Both the position numbers and the translations under genes were made by a program. 64,000 bases of DNA, from the NCBI RefSeq assembly GCF_014217835.1, contig NZ_CP055263.1, positions 4,467,501-4,531,500 of the forward strand. Reading direction: 5' to 3'. This document shows positions 50,059 to 60,052 of this stretch, in pieces (the first letter of the stretch is position 1; each line of letters opens with the position of its first letter). The notes beneath the pieces are model-generated. The model saw only the letters and a program-made list of their open reading frames with translations. It ran no database searches and was not told where the DNA came from. Source of the stretch: Metabacillus sp. KUDC1714. GTDB taxonomy: Bacteria; Bacillota; Bacilli; Bacillales; Bacillaceae.

Positions 50059-51036
50059 ATGAAACTAAAAAAAATAATGAGTATGTTAATGATTGCTATT
50101 CTTACATTAGGATTGTTAGCTGCATGTGCGTCAGGTGAAACAGGTGGAAGTGATTCAGGAAAAGATGGAATTGTAATCGGAGCTGCTATGCCTGTGTTTG
50201 ATGATAAGTGGCTTTCCTACTTATACGATGGAATTAAAGAATATGATGAAGCTCATGATGATGTTGAAGTAAACATGGTAGATGCGAAAAATGATGCAGG
50301 TAAACAATTTTCACAAGTTGAAACTTTTATTGTTCAGCAGGTAGATGCAATTTTAATTAATCCTGTTGAAACAGATGCTGTAGGTCCGATGGTTGATGCG
50401 GCAAATGAGGCTGGAATACCTGTTGTTGTCGTTAATAGAATGCCAGATGAAGAGACGATGGAAAAGATTTATGCTTATGTAGGTTCCGAATCTGTTGAAG
50501 CAGGTACAATTCAAATGGAAAAAGTCACAGAGTTACTTGGTGGTAAAGGAAATATCGGAATTATGAACGGGACGTTAGGCCAAGAATCAGTTGTTAATAG
50601 AACAAAAGGAAATAAAGATGTCTTAGAGAAAAATCCAGATATGAAACTAGTTCGTGAACAGACTGCTGATTATCAAAGATCGCAAGGCATGACCGTAATG
50701 GAAAACTGGATTCAAGCTGGAGATGAATTCGATGCAATTGTAGCGAATAATGATGAAATGGCAATTGGTGCAATCATGGCCCTTGAGGCCGCTGGTAAGC
50801 GCGGAGATATTATTATTGCAGGGATTGATGGAACAATTGACGCATTAGAATATGTAAAAGATGGAAAGTTGAATGTAACTGCCTTCCAGGATGCTTATGG
50901 CCAAGGGAAGGGTGCAATTGAAACAGCTATTAAGGCTGTTAAAGGAGAAAAGCTAGAAAGTAATTTCATAAATATTCCATTTGAATTAGTTACTCAAGAG
51001 AATGTTGATGAGTATATCGCGAAGTGGGAGAAATAA
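50059..51036 (+). CDS. Sugar ABC transporter substrate-binding lipoprotein (RbsB-like)
   Basis: A 325-residue type-I periplasmic-binding-fold lipoprotein; the lipobox LLAAC gives C23 as lipid anchor. GAAMPVFDDKWLSYLYDGI, then INPVETDAVGPMVDAAN and VVNRMPDEE are family segments for binding ribose-like or other monosaccharides. It is first in the transporter operon and is followed by a long hairpin (51067-51152) that may raise its level over the membrane subunits. The sugar is not identified. Confidence 0.87.
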   Translation: MKLKKIMSMLMIAILTLGLLAACASGETGGSDSGKDGIVIGAAMPVFDDKWLSYLYDGIKEYDEAHDDVEVNMVDAKNDAGKQFSQVETFIVQQVDAILINPVETDAVGPMVDAANEAGIPVVVVNRMPDEETMEKIYAYVGSESVEAGTIQMEKVTELLGGKGNIGIMNGTLGQESVVNRTKGNKDVLEKNPDMKLVREQTADYQRSQGMTVMENWIQAGDEFDAIVANNDEMAIGAIMALEAAGKRGDIIIAGIDGTIDALEYVKDGKLNVTAFQDAYGQGKGAIETAIKAVKGEKLESNFINIPFELVTQENVDEYIAKWEK

Positions 51037-51066
51037 TTTAGAAGAATTTTAAGGTGATTCAAAACC

Positions 51067-51152
51067 AAAGAGTCTGATCTTCTTCCACAAAAATTCATTT
51101 AATGAGTTGAAAGATATAATTACAATTCATGCGTGGATGGATCAGACTCTTT
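51067..51152 (+). terminator. Long-range hairpin between binding-protein and ATPase genes
   Basis: AAAGAGTCTGATC (51067-51079) pairs perfectly with GATCAGACTCTTT (51140-51152) around a 60-base loop, with inner pairing TTCCAC/GTGGA. TTTTGAG follows. It likely works as a partial terminator or mRNA stabiliser giving excess binding protein. Confidence 0.6.
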
Positions 51153-51193
51153 TGAGTCAGCCTGTAAACTACTAATTACAAGGTGGTGTAAAG

Positions 51194-52684
51194 GTGAGTG
51201 AACAATATATTTTAGAAATGCAAAATATTACAAAGGAATTCCCTGGGGTAAAAGCGCTAGATAATATTCAATTGAAGGTAAAGAAAGGGACCGTTCATGC
51301 ATTAATGGGTGAAAATGGTGCTGGGAAATCTACACTCATGAAAATTATTTTTGGAATTTATACGCCTAACCATGGAACGATTAAATATAAAGGGAAAGAA
51401 TTGAACGTTTCGAGCACAAAGGAAGCATTAAAGAATGGGATATCGATGATTCACCAAGAATTAAGTCCGGTTCCTCATATGACCGTTGCCGAAAATATCT
51501 TCTTAGGCAGAGAACCTATAAAAGGTAAATTTGGCTGGGTAAATGATAAGAAAATGGTGGAGGACGCTAGGGAGTTATTTGAAAAACTCGATATGAAGAT
51601 TAATCCAACTTCAAAAATGAAAGACTTAAGCATTGCAAATATGCAAATGGTTGAAATCGCAACAGCTGTGTCATATCATGCTGATTTAATTATTATGGAT
51701 GAACCAACATCTGCCATTACAGAAAAAGAAGTAGAGCAATTATTTAATATTATTCAATCGTTAAAAGCGAAAGGTGTTTCGATCATATATATATCACATA
51801 AAATGGATGAGATTTTTAAAATTTGTGATGAAATTACTGTCTTTAGAGATGGGCAATATATCGGGACAAAGGGTGCACATGAATTAAATCAAGATACATT
51901 AATTCAAATGATGGTAGGAAGAGAAATAAAACAAGTATTTCATAAAGAAGCTGCAGAAATTAAGGAGGTCGTTCTTGAAGTTAACAATCTCTCAAAAGAG
52001 GGGAAATTCAAAAACATAAGTTTTGAAGTAAGAAAAGGTGAGATATTAGGGATTGCAGGGTTAATGGGCTCTGGTAGAACAGAGGTAATCGAAAGTATTT
52101 TCGGCATTGATCCACCTGACTCAGGCGAGATTTTTATCCATGGAGAAAAGGTGAAAATAAAATCACCTCAAGATGCAATTAAACTCAAGCTCTCATTATT
52201 AACAGAAGATCGAAAATTAACAGGAGCATTTCTTCCGATTTCAATTAGGGAAAATATGATTATTTCGAATATCGATCATTTTTCACAGCTAGGATATGTA
52301 AATAAAAAATTAGTTGATGAAACATGTAAGGAACAGGTAGAACGGTTAAATATAAAAACACCTAGTATTGATCAACTTATTATGAACCTAAGCGGTGGAA
52401 ATCAACAGAAGGTCCTGCTAGCGAGATGGTTGTTAAATGATCCCGATATTCTTATTTTAGATGAGCCAACTAGAGGTGTTGATGTTGGAGCAAAATCAGA
52501 AATACACAAATTGATGTCTAAGTTAGCGCAGGAAGGTAAAGCCATTATTATGATTTCTTCTGAATTGCCTGAAGTATTAGGAATGAGTGATCGTGTCATT
52601 GTCATGCATGAAGGTAGCAAAAAAGGAGAATTAAGTAGGGAAGAAGCAAATCAAGAGAAAATTTTAGAGGTTGCTTATAGTTGA
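51194..52684 (+). CDS. Sugar ABC transporter ATPase (RbsA-like)
   Basis: A 496-residue protein with two fused ATP-binding cassettes. Domain 1 has Walker [10 protein letters not shown] and Walker [10 protein letters not shown]; domain 2 has a degenerate Walker A (GLMGSGRTE), full signature LSGGNQQKV and [11 protein letters not shown], the usual asymmetry of RbsA/MglA/XylG. It powers import with the RbsC-like permease. The GTG start follows AGGTGG by seven bases; the permease gene starts 19 bp after its stop. Confidence 0.9.
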   Translation: MSEQYILEMQNITKEFPGVKALDNIQLKVKKGTVHALMGENGAGKSTLMKIIFGIYTPNHGTIKYKGKELNVSSTKEALKNGISMIHQELSPVPHMTVAENIFLGREPIKGKFGWVNDKKMVEDARELFEKLDMKINPTSKMKDLSIANMQMVEIATAVSYHADLIIMDEPTSAITEKEVEQLFNIIQSLKAKGVSIIYISHKMDEIFKICDEITVFRDGQYIGTKGAHELNQDTLIQMMVGREIKQVFHKEAAEIKEVVLEVNNLSKEGKFKNISFEVRKGEILGIAGLMGSGRTEVIESIFGIDPPDSGEIFIHGEKVKIKSPQDAIKLKLSLLTEDRKLTGAFLPISIRENMIISNIDHFSQLGYVNKKLVDETCKEQVERLNIKTPSIDQLIMNLSGGNQQKVLLARWLLNDPDILILDEPTRGVDVGAKSEIHKLMSKLAQEGKAIIMISSELPEVLGMSDRVIVMHEGSKKGELSREEANQEKILEVAYS

Positions 52685-52703
52685 AACCAGAGGAGGGTTT
52701 AAG

Positions 52704-53699
52704 ATGAATAATCCAGTTGGCAGCACAGTTACGAGTGTTAGTAAGACTAAGTTTGCTTGGAAAGAGAAAGGGGCACAACTAACTAGTAAGTATGGGATAT
52801 TACTAGTTTTACTCGCAATGATGGTGACAATGTCATTACTTTCAGAAGCCTTTCTAACAGCACAAAACTTATTAAATGTTATTCGTCAAATTTCATTTAT
52901 CGGAATTGTTGCAATGGGTGTTACGATGGTTATTATTACAACAGGAATTGATTTGTCATCAGGGTCAGTTATTGCGTTAGTTTCTGTTGCATCAGCAAGT
53001 TTTGCTCATCCAGGTGAATTTCCAATCATTGTCCCTTTAGCAATTGGACTTGGTATTGGTGCGCTTGCTGGATTAATTAACGGAACAATTACAGCAAAAG
53101 GAAAAATTCCTGCTTTTATCGCTACACTAGGAATGATGATTGCTGCAAGAGGTTTAGCTTTATTATATAGTGATGGAAGACCAATTCCTGATTTATCGCC
53201 ATCATTTTTGTTTATTGGTAAAGGTGAAATCATAGGGATCCCATTTCCAATTGTTGTATTTATTGTTATGGGGATTATCTCACATTTGATGTTAAGTAAA
53301 ACAAAGTTCGGTAAATATACGTATGCAATTGGTGGGAATGAACAAGCTGCACGAATTTGCGGGATTAATGTAGACCGATATAAAATCATGATCTATACTT
53401 ACGCTGGTTTTCTTTCTGCCATTGCTGGGATGATGTTAACAGCGAGAATCAGTGTAGGTCAACCAAGTATGGGAAATATGTTTGAGTTAGATGCTATTGC
53501 AGCTGCAGTAATTGGTGGAACAAGTCTAGCTGGGGGCGTTGGAACAATTGCGGGAACAATGATTGGTGCACTAATTATCGGTGTACTGAACAATGGCCTT
53601 GATTTATTAGGGGTTTCATCTTACTGGCAACAAATTTTAAAGGGTATCATCATTGTAAGCGCTGTATTAATTGATGCTCGTAAAAATAAAAAAGCGTAA
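52704..53699 (+). CDS. Sugar ABC transporter permease (RbsC-like)
   Basis: A 331-residue permease with about 10 helices; MGVTMVIITTGIDLSSGSVIAL and the GGNEQAARICGINVDRYK loop are family hallmarks of the carbohydrate uptake-2 class. GAGGAGGG lies before ATG 52704. It completes a three-gene importer; no D-pyranase (RbsD) or kinase follows, so the substrate may be processed elsewhere. Confidence 0.9.
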   Translation: MNNPVGSTVTSVSKTKFAWKEKGAQLTSKYGILLVLLAMMVTMSLLSEAFLTAQNLLNVIRQISFIGIVAMGVTMVIITTGIDLSSGSVIALVSVASASFAHPGEFPIIVPLAIGLGIGALAGLINGTITAKGKIPAFIATLGMMIAARGLALLYSDGRPIPDLSPSFLFIGKGEIIGIPFPIVVFIVMGIISHLMLSKTKFGKYTYAIGGNEQAARICGINVDRYKIMIYTYAGFLSAIAGMMLTARISVGQPSMGNMFELDAIAAAVIGGTSLAGGVGTIAGTMIGALIIGVLNNGLDLLGVSSYWQQILKGIIIVSAVLIDARKNKKA

Positions 53700-53728
53700 T
53701 CAAAAAATATAAGGAATCGAACGGCAGT

Positions 53729-53763
53729 AAAAAGCTAGACTTTATTGGTCTAGCTTTTAATTA
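53729..53763 (+). terminator. Terminator of the sugar ABC operon
   Basis: AAAAAGCTAGAC (53729-53740) pairs with GTCTAGCTTTT (53748-53758), then AATT. Confidence 0.8.
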
Positions 53764-53987
53764 TTCTAAAAAAACTAATGGATGATTGAGTGTTCCTATA
53801 AAATACATGGAAGTATAATAAAGTAATACAAGGAATAAAAAATTAGCTCAAACTTGATGGCAACATAATGAGATGTTCTAGTATGATGAATTAAACATAT
53901 AAAGTTATTATCATGCTATAAATGCAGCAAAAATGTTAAAGATCAAATTAGTTATTTCGAGAAATGAAATTATGGAGGGAGCTCATA

Positions 53988-54119
53988 ATGAGAGAAGAAG
54001 TAGGGAAATGTTCTATTTGTGAGAAGATTATTTATTGTTTGGATGGGTTTTTAGATGGAATGATAACGGATAATAAGATCCTGTATTGTTTTTCGTGTGT
54101 AAAACAGAAGGATAAGTAA
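53988..54119 (+). CDS. Zinc-ribbon miniprotein, 43 aa
   Basis: GGAGGGAG lies seven bases before the ATG. The product has two cysteine pairs, CSIC near the N-terminus and CFSC near the C-terminus, spaced as a zinc ribbon. No family is recognised. Such miniproteins in Bacillaceae are often stress or sporulation related; nothing here shows which. Confidence 0.62.
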   Translation: MREEVGKCSICEKIIYCLDGFLDGMITDNKILYCFSCVKQKDK

Positions 54120-54204
54120 TGGAAATTGGTTATTTATTGAATGTTTGTTAAAATAAAAGATGTATTTGAAATATTCTTTTATTTTTGTGAATGGGGGAAA
54201 TAGA

Positions 54205-54738
54205 ATGGAATTTAACCATGTGGTGAGTAGCAGACGGGAAATTACTAGTTTTTTAGACCAACCGGTACCTTCTGAAAAAATCGAAGGGATTTTAGAATCA
54301 GCATGGCTTGCACCTACAGGGAATAATCTGCCTTCGAGAGAGTTTATCGTTGTAAATGATCGAGGAATGCTTGATCATCTGTCAAAAACAACCCCATATG
54401 TACCATGGTTAAAAGAAGCAAACTATGCGATCGTTATTACAGGTCGTCCAACAATTAGTAAGTATTGGATTCAGGACTCGTCAATTGCAAGTGGGTATAT
54501 TTGGTTAGCTGCAGTGGACGCTGGATTAGGGTGTGCTTTTGGAGCAGTCTTTAATGCGACAGATGAGGATGATTCCGAACAAAGGGAAATGTATGTAAGA
54601 GATGCATTAAATATACCGAATGACCGAAGAGTGCTTGCTATTTTGGGATTAGGATATGGGAAAGAAAAGCCAAAAAAGAAAGATCTACCAAATAAAAAAG
54701 AAATAATTCATCATGGATTATTTGATCAAGATCATTAA
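54205..54738 (+). CDS. Nitroreductase-family flavoprotein
   Basis: A 177-residue FMN-binding nitroreductase-fold protein: SSRREITSFLDQPVPSEKI at the N-terminus carries the SRRxxR-type FMN phosphate site, APTGNNLPSREFIVV and the GLGCAFGAVF segment complete the pocket, and AILGLGYGKEKPKKK is the usual end. It reduces quinones, nitro compounds or enones with NAD(P)H. The start follows GGGGGAAA; the frame upstream to 54160 has no ribosome binding site. The substrate is unknown. Confidence 0.83.
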   Translation: MEFNHVVSSRREITSFLDQPVPSEKIEGILESAWLAPTGNNLPSREFIVVNDRGMLDHLSKTTPYVPWLKEANYAIVITGRPTISKYWIQDSSIASGYIWLAAVDAGLGCAFGAVFNATDEDDSEQREMYVRDALNIPNDRRVLAILGLGYGKEKPKKKDLPNKKEIIHHGLFDQDH

Positions 54739-54845
54739 CTAATATTAAGATGTACATAATTCGAGTAGAAAAACGTGAAGATGCTGTTTAAAAACAATTT
54801 CTTTAAGTTTTTATATTTAGATAAAAAATGTTTCGCTTGTAGACT

Positions 54846-55026
54846 GAATTGTTTGCTAATTTAGCTCAGCACTTAGACTTAACAATTGTTGCTGAAGGAT
54901 TTGAGATAGAAAATAAAGCATCAAGTCTTAAACTAAAATGGTTGTGATTTTGGTCAAGGCTATTACTTCAATAAACCATTAATTGGAAACGGATTACAAC
55001 GAGCTTTCTTAGAAACCGATAAGTAA
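54846..55026 (+). pseudogene. EAL-domain (c-di-GMP phosphodiesterase) remnant
   Basis: In one frame the segment LAQHLDLTIVAEGFEIENK recalls the IAEGVE motif of EAL domains; after a frameshift at the A-run near 54940 it continues as NGCDFGQGYYFNKPL and ends FLETDK before a stop at 55026. Both are the last two motifs of EAL proteins in the right order and spacing (GC-x-x-x-QGYYFSKPL). All upstream parts are missing. It is the decayed end of a phosphodiesterase gene. Confidence 0.72.
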
Positions 55027-55139
55027 ATTAGTAATATCTTTGTTCTCTAGGTGTTTATTTATTAATATTGTATTATAATTGATTGGAAAGCATCCGTTAA
55101 AGCTTATAAATGATTTCTAACGATAAAGGAGATATATTA

Positions 55140-55352
55140 ATGTCAAATCATGAAAATAATAATGACCAAAATACACAACCAACAGAAAAAAAGAAGGTTA
55201 GCTTACAGGATTTAATGAAACAACAGCTTGCAAATAAAAAACAAGCTCAGGCAAATGGAAAACAGGCAAATAAAGGATTGGGACAAAATCAAAAGATGAA
55301 AAGTCAGCAATCAAAAAAAACTAGTACTACACGTAGGAAAATGGGAAGCTAA
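55140..55352 (+). CDS. Small Gln/Lys-rich hydrophilic protein, 70 aa
   Basis: AAAGGAG lies nine bases before ATG 55140. The product is very hydrophilic, rich in Asn, Gln and Lys (KQQLANKKQAQANGKQANKG), and predicted to be unstructured. It has its own strong terminator. No family is recognised; similar low-complexity small proteins occur among spore proteins. Confidence 0.62.
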   Translation: MSNHENNNDQNTQPTEKKKVSLQDLMKQQLANKKQAQANGKQANKGLGQNQKMKSQQSKKTSTTRRKMGS

Positions 55353-55372
55353 TAAAGATATATTGTATCAAG

Positions 55373-55417
55373 AACACCATGTAGATAGTTGTTTACAATC
55401 TACATGGTGTTTTTTTA
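55373..55417 (+). terminator. Strong intrinsic terminator
   Basis: AACACCATGTAGAT (55373-55386) pairs perfectly with ATCTACATGGTGTT (55398-55411), followed by T residues. Confidence 0.88.
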
Positions 55418-55569
55418 TTCTTTTAGAGATTAAATAAGGTGAAATTTTTTTACTATTCTTTATTTTGAAATTGAAAAAGGAATTTTATGAAATTAGTAGA
55501 AATATCATATAATCTGCTTTGATCTTTAAAACTAAAAATGTAATCGCTTTCTATATGTGAGGGGGAGAA

Positions 55570-57135
55570 ATGAAAATGTATTTAACGATTGGTAAGTTAT
55601 TTGAACAAACCGTTGCTAAATTTGGAAAAAAGGAAGCGTTGGTAGATCGACCAAGAGGAATTCGCTGGACATATCAGGAGTGGAACAACGAAGTAAACAA
55701 GCTTGCAAATACATTACTTGCTACAGGTGTTCGCAAAGGGGATCGAGTATCTACATTTCTATTCAATTCATATGAATTAGGAACAGTTTATTTTGCTGCA
55801 GCAAAGATCGGGGCAATTATAAATCCAATAAATTTTCGTTTGAAAGCAGATGAAGTATCATATATTTTGCATGATGCTGAGCCGAAAATTGTCTTGTTCG
55901 AACATGCTTTGGAACCCCAAATTACAAAGATACATGACCAGTTCCCATCTGTTTCCTTTTGGTCTATTGATGAATCACCCCCAGCCTTTGCTTCTTCTTA
56001 TCACGAGAACGTTAAATCAGCTTCAACAACACAACCAATGACAGAAGTATTTGAATCAGATACTTACGCAATAATGTATACAAGTGGAACTACAGGTCGA
56101 CCAAAAGGGGTAATGCACCGTCATCGTGATATGATTGAGCATAGCTTAATTTGTATTAGCTCTTTAACAATGTCTACGAGTGATATTGGACTTGTAACAG
56201 CCCCAATGTTCCATTGTGCAGAACTTCATTGCTGTTTTCTGCCTCGAGTGCATGTCGGAGCAAAAAATGTGATTATCCATCACTTTGATGCAAAGGAAGT
56301 GTTACATACAATAAAAGATGAAGGGATAACAAGTTTTTTTGCTGCCCCAACGATGTGGAATATGCTATTACAAGAAAATTTAGAACTATATGATTTAACA
56401 TCACTTGAGCTTGGTCTCTATGGTGCAGCACCAATGGCGCCTGTATTAGTCAATGCATGTAAGGAGAAACTGGGGATCGAACTTGTGCAAGCATATGGAA
56501 TGACGGAAATGGGTCCAGCTATCACATTTCTAGGGAAAGATGAACAGCTTTCAAAAGCAGGTTCAGCTGGAAGAGCTTGCTTTAATCACGAAGTAAGAGT
56601 TGTTAAACCAAATGAAAACGGACCATCTGAGCCTGAAGATATATTACCACCTGGTGAGGTAGGAGAAATAATCGTGAAAGGTCCAGCTATGATGATTGGG
56701 TATTTTAATAGAAAAGAGGCCAGTGAAGAAGCACTTTATAAAGGTTGGTATCACTCTGGTGATCTCGGATATTTAGATAAGGATGGTTTCTTATTTGTTG
56801 CAGATCGAGTGGATGATATGGTCATAAGTGGTGGAGAAAATGTCTACCCACGCGAGGTAGAAGATGCTCTTTATGAGCATGAAGGAATACTAGATGTAGC
56901 TGTTCTTGGAGAACCTGATGAATTATGGGGAGAGAAGGTAATCGCAGTTGTCGTGAAAAAAGATCAAAATGTGACTGCCGAAGATTTAGAAAACTTCTGT
57001 AAGCATTCTGAAAAGCTAGCACCTTATAAGCGTCCAAGAAGATATGTTTTCGTTGATCAATTACCTAGAAATGCAAGTGGGAAGATTCAAAAGTTTTTAT
57101 TACGTGAGGATTTAAAAAATCAGGAGGTTAAATGA
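55570..57135 (+). CDS. Acyl-CoA synthetase (fatty-acid-CoA ligase family)
   Basis: A 521-residue AMP-forming ligase. The phosphate loop is IMYTSGTTGRPKGV, A5 is QAYGMTEMGP, A8 is YHSGDLGYLDKDGF and the C-terminal lysine motif is NASGKIQKF. It activates a carboxylic acid, probably a medium- or long-chain fatty acid, to acyl-CoA via acyl-AMP. GAGGGGGA precedes the ATG. It is monocistronic, so chain length cannot be inferred from context. Confidence 0.88.
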   Translation: MKMYLTIGKLFEQTVAKFGKKEALVDRPRGIRWTYQEWNNEVNKLANTLLATGVRKGDRVSTFLFNSYELGTVYFAAAKIGAIINPINFRLKADEVSYILHDAEPKIVLFEHALEPQITKIHDQFPSVSFWSIDESPPAFASSYHENVKSASTTQPMTEVFESDTYAIMYTSGTTGRPKGVMHRHRDMIEHSLICISSLTMSTSDIGLVTAPMFHCAELHCCFLPRVHVGAKNVIIHHFDAKEVLHTIKDEGITSFFAAPTMWNMLLQENLELYDLTSLELGLYGAAPMAPVLVNACKEKLGIELVQAYGMTEMGPAITFLGKDEQLSKAGSAGRACFNHEVRVVKPNENGPSEPEDILPPGEVGEIIVKGPAMMIGYFNRKEASEEALYKGWYHSGDLGYLDKDGFLFVADRVDDMVISGGENVYPREVEDALYEHEGILDVAVLGEPDELWGEKVIAVVVKKDQNVTAEDLENFCKHSEKLAPYKRPRRYVFVDQLPRNASGKIQKFLLREDLKNQEVK

Positions 57136-57148
57136 GGTTAGTAACTAA

Positions 57149-57178
57149 AAGCTGAGTATCTGTACTAGATCTCAGCTT
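57149..57178. terminator. Hairpin between convergent genes
   Basis: AAGCTGAG (57149-57156) and CTCAGCTT (57171-57178) pair perfectly; T-tract is weak on the plus strand. Confidence 0.5.
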
Positions 57179-57213
57179 CTTATAAAATTATGTAAAGTTA
57201 TTGTTAAAATCAC

Positions 57214-58053
57214 CTAGTTCTGATGTACTACTTTAAGATCAATACTTGATAAAGCGGTAGGTAAATCTGCAAAGGTTGTAACTCCTTTAAAATTAACCCC
57301 AATTGAAACTATGGTTTGCGCAATTTCAGGTCTTATACCTGTAATAATTGTTTCCACTCCTAAAAGTTTCAAAGCGTAAATCACTTTAAATAAATTGTCA
57401 GCAACCATTGTATCGATTACTGGCACTCCTGTGACATCTAAAATTAGATATTCGAGTTTGAGTTTAGAAGATTCTTCCATTGTCACTTCTAATATTAGTT
57501 GAGATCTATGTGTATCAATTTCACCAATAAGTGGAACAACAGCGACATTTTTGTTAATAGGAACAACAGGTACCGAAAGCTCTTCTAATGCAGTATAAGC
57601 TATTTTCATTAATTTATTGCTGTGGTCTTGAAAAACTTCCCCAAATACGGCACTTATTTCATCTAATAATGGGTCAATAATTTTACTAACATCTAACATT
57701 GTAAGTGCGGCAAATTGTTGTTGTTCTAACTCCTCTGTGAAAACATCCCATATAACGGTTCGATAAAAAGCCAAAGACCTTAGAGCTTGCGTTAACGAAA
57801 TAGTATCTACGAGATAACTAGCCTCTGTTTTTGCCCAATCAACTATTTCTTTAGATAATTGTTGTTTATCTATTAATGATTTTCCTAAAAGTTCAATAAG
57901 ATGTGATGCGCGATTATTATCAGTATCCTCGTACCAATTGAGATTGTTTTGGCTTAAATCATATAAATTTTTCTGTAAATCAGTGACACTGTTAGCTAAA
58001 ATTTTCCTGTTGTTAATAATTTTTTGTCCAATGTAATTTAATTCTTCTTTCAT
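57214..58053 (-). CDS. RsbR-paralogue STAS protein
   Basis: A 279-residue protein: an N-terminal non-haem-globin-like sensor (about 1-140; EELNYIGQKIINNRKIL) and a C-terminal STAS domain (about 155-275; NVAVVPLIGEIDTHRSQ, ILDVTGVPVIDTMVADNL, TGIRPEIAQT). The two threonines phosphorylated by RsbT in RsbR correspond to those in DVTGVPVIDT and TGIRPE. RsbR paralogues are built into the stressosome, which releases RsbT to activate sigma-B. No rsb genes are next to it. GGGAG stands eight bases before ATG 58053. Confidence 0.82.
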   Translation of the reverse strand: MKEELNYIGQKIINNRKILANSVTDLQKNLYDLSQNNLNWYEDTDNNRASHLIELLGKSLIDKQQLSKEIVDWAKTEASYLVDTISLTQALRSLAFYRTVIWDVFTEELEQQQFAALTMLDVSKIIDPLLDEISAVFGEVFQDHSNKLMKIAYTALEELSVPVVPINKNVAVVPLIGEIDTHRSQLILEVTMEESSKLKLEYLILDVTGVPVIDTMVADNLFKVIYALKLLGVETIITGIRPEIAQTIVSIGVNFKGVTTFADLPTALSSIDLKVVHQN

Positions 58054-58125
58054 TGCCATCGCTCCCAAATTTTAGTCAACAATTTAATAATACCATATTT
58101 GACTTTTAAATCGTTTAAAAGTTAA

Positions 58126-58342
58126 GGCTGTTTTCGCAAACTTTGTTGCTTTTAAAATAGTATTGGGTTGGTTGATTGCAGCGAGAGGATGCTCGCTTTC
58201 CGTGGGGCGGGCGATGAGCCTCCTCAGCGCGAAGCGCCTGTGGGGTCTCATCTGTCCCGCTACTCCCACAGGAGTCTCGCATATCCGTTCCAATCACCCT
58301 AATCAGTTTTGTTCAAAAATAACAATCTTTTAGAAAAGAGCC
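58126..58342. repeat. GC-rich Bacillus-type interspersed repeat, 217 bp
   Basis: The ends GGCTGTTTTC (58126-58135) and GAAAAGAGCC (58333-58342) are inverted repeats with one mismatch. The centre is far richer in G and C than its surroundings and holds long complementary arms (GCGAGAGGATGCTCGC; GCCTCCTCAGCGCGAAGCGCC; TCCCGCTACTCCCACAGGAG as separate hairpins). I recognise it as a dispersed element found in many copies in Bacillus genomes; open frames in it are not genes. Non-autonomous mobile origin is likely. Confidence 0.72.
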
Positions 58343-58683
58343 AAAGTTAAACAAACCTAGCTAGCAATTTTGAAACGAACAAACCTATTTACTTATTTTT
58401 TTATTCGTCTATATCAATGTTTGCGACGCTTTATTAAACTGATTTTAGTTATTTAATTAATCGTTTGTTTAAAATGTATTAGAGGATGTAGGTATAGTTA
58501 GGAAATAAAAAAAGTTATAATTAAATTCTCACTGTAAAATACTATTCAATATGCTATAGTAAATAAGCCTTTATTCGATCAAATGTGCAAGCGCCCGTTT
58601 AGCTACTTATGAATTGAAGATTGATGTCAACGAGTATATCCAAGATAAAATAACAATAAAAGCATTAATTTAAGAAAAGAGAC
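58343..58683. other. Long leader region of the DEAD-box helicase gene
   Basis: About 340 AT-rich bases without a gene. Such long untranslated leaders are usual for cold-induced helicases, but I see no defined riboswitch or strong hairpin here. Confidence 0.4.
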
Positions 58684-59988
58684 GTGATTACCTTGCCTGA
58701 CTTTTTACAACTAGGAATTCGAAAAGAAATTAACCATACATTAAAATCATTAGGACTTGTTACACCTACACCTATCCAAGAAAAAACAATTCCCTCTATA
58801 TTAGCGGGAAAGGATGTTATTGCCCAAGCGCAAACTGGAACTGGTAAAACATTAGCTTTTGTTCTTCCAATTTTAGAAAAGATTGATAGTAGTAAGTCTG
58901 ATATACAGTCTTTGATATTAACACCAACACGTGAACTAGCACAGCAAATATCAAAAGAAATAAAAAAAATGATTGAGAACCTAGAAGATATCAATGTACT
59001 TGCTGTTTACGGGGGGCAGGATGTTGAGCACCAGTTGAAAAAGTTAAAAGGTGCACAGCATATTGTTGTGGCAACCCCAGGTCGATTGTTGGATCATATT
59101 CGACGTAAAACAATTGATCTATCAACTGTTGAGATGCTTGTATTAGATGAAGCTGATCAAATGTTACATATGGGCTTTCTTCCAGAGGTAGATGACATTA
59201 TCTATGAGACACTTTCAACACGTCAAACGATGCTTTTTTCAGCTACAATGCCAAATGAAATTCGGTCTCTCGCTAAAAAATACATGCAGGAACCAGAAAG
59301 CATTCAAGTAAAAGCGAAAAGAATAACAGTTGATGAGATCAGACAAATTGTTATTGAGACAACGGATCGTCGAAAGCAGGGGACATTGTTACATTTATTA
59401 GAAGAGCATCGTCCTTTTTTAGGAATTATCTTTTGTCGAACAAAAATTCGAGCGAAAAAGCTTCAAGAAGCTCTTATCGCCAATGGCTATGAATCTGACG
59501 AACTCCACGGTGATTTAACACAAGCAAAGCGTGAAAAAGCGATGAAGCGATTTCGTGAAGCGAAAATTCAATTTTTGGTTGCTACAGATGTCGCTGCAAG
59601 GGGATTAGATGTAGAAGGTGTAACACATGTATTTAACTATGATATTCCACATGATGTTGAAAGCTATGTTCATCGGATTGGCCGTACAGGACGAGCAGGT
59701 GGAGATGGTGTTGCCTTTACATTAGTTGCTCCCAAGGACATTGATTTCTTACGTATGATAGAAAAAGGGATTGGTCAAACACTAGAAAAGCAAGTGATAA
59801 AAGGGATAAGTATTCCTGATCGTGATGATTATGAGCAGGAACGAAACTCACAAATAAAAAAGGTACGCCGTACAATTGGAAAAGACAAAGCAGGCAGAGC
59901 ATCTGAAGCTCCATCTAGAAATAGAACAAATGACAGTAGGAGAAAGAGTAAAACAAGTACTTCTTCGAGGTCTAAAAGGACCCGATAA
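58684..59988 (+). CDS. DEAD-box RNA helicase
   Basis: A 434-residue superfamily 2 helicase with all motifs: Q motif ([17 protein letters not shown]), [58 protein letters not shown] and [10 protein letters not shown]. The C-terminal tail (about 375-434) is basic, Ser/Arg/Lys rich and lacks the DbpA-type RNA-binding domain, so it resembles CshA/CshB-type helicases in mRNA decay or ribosome assembly at low temperature. GTG start, AAAAGAG upstream; TTG 58693 is an alternative. Confidence 0.88.
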   Translation: MITLPDFLQLGIRKEINHTLKSLGLVTPTPIQEKTIPSILAGKDVIAQAQTGTGKTLAFVLPILEKIDSSKSDIQSLILTPTRELAQQISKEIKKMIENLEDINVLAVYGGQDVEHQLKKLKGAQHIVVATPGRLLDHIRRKTIDLSTVEMLVLDEADQMLHMGFLPEVDDIIYETLSTRQTMLFSATMPNEIRSLAKKYMQEPESIQVKAKRITVDEIRQIVIETTDRRKQGTLLHLLEEHRPFLGIIFCRTKIRAKKLQEALIANGYESDELHGDLTQAKREKAMKRFREAKIQFLVATDVAARGLDVEGVTHVFNYDIPHDVESYVHRIGRTGRAGGDGVAFTLVAPKDIDFLRMIEKGIGQTLEKQVIKGISIPDRDDYEQERNSQIKKVRRTIGKDKAGRASEAPSRNRTNDSRRKSKTSTSSRSKRTR

Positions 59989-60005
59989 TATCTTGGGAAA
60001 TGAGA

Positions 60006-60052
60006 AGAGAGAGGACTTCAACCGTCTTTAGTTGAAATCCTCTCTCTTTTTT
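60006..60052 (+). terminator. Terminator after the helicase gene
   Basis: An 18-base stem (AGAGAGAGGA...TTCAAC at 60006-60022 with GTTGAA...TCCTCTCTCT at 60031-60047, one mismatch) followed by TTTTTT. It overlaps the stop of the minus-strand miniprotein gene. Confidence 0.8.

Noticed and set aside
58084..58297. Two overlapping minus-strand frames of 60-69 codons
   Set aside because: They lie inside the GC-rich dispersed repeat, whose hairpins keep frames open; no ribosome binding site.
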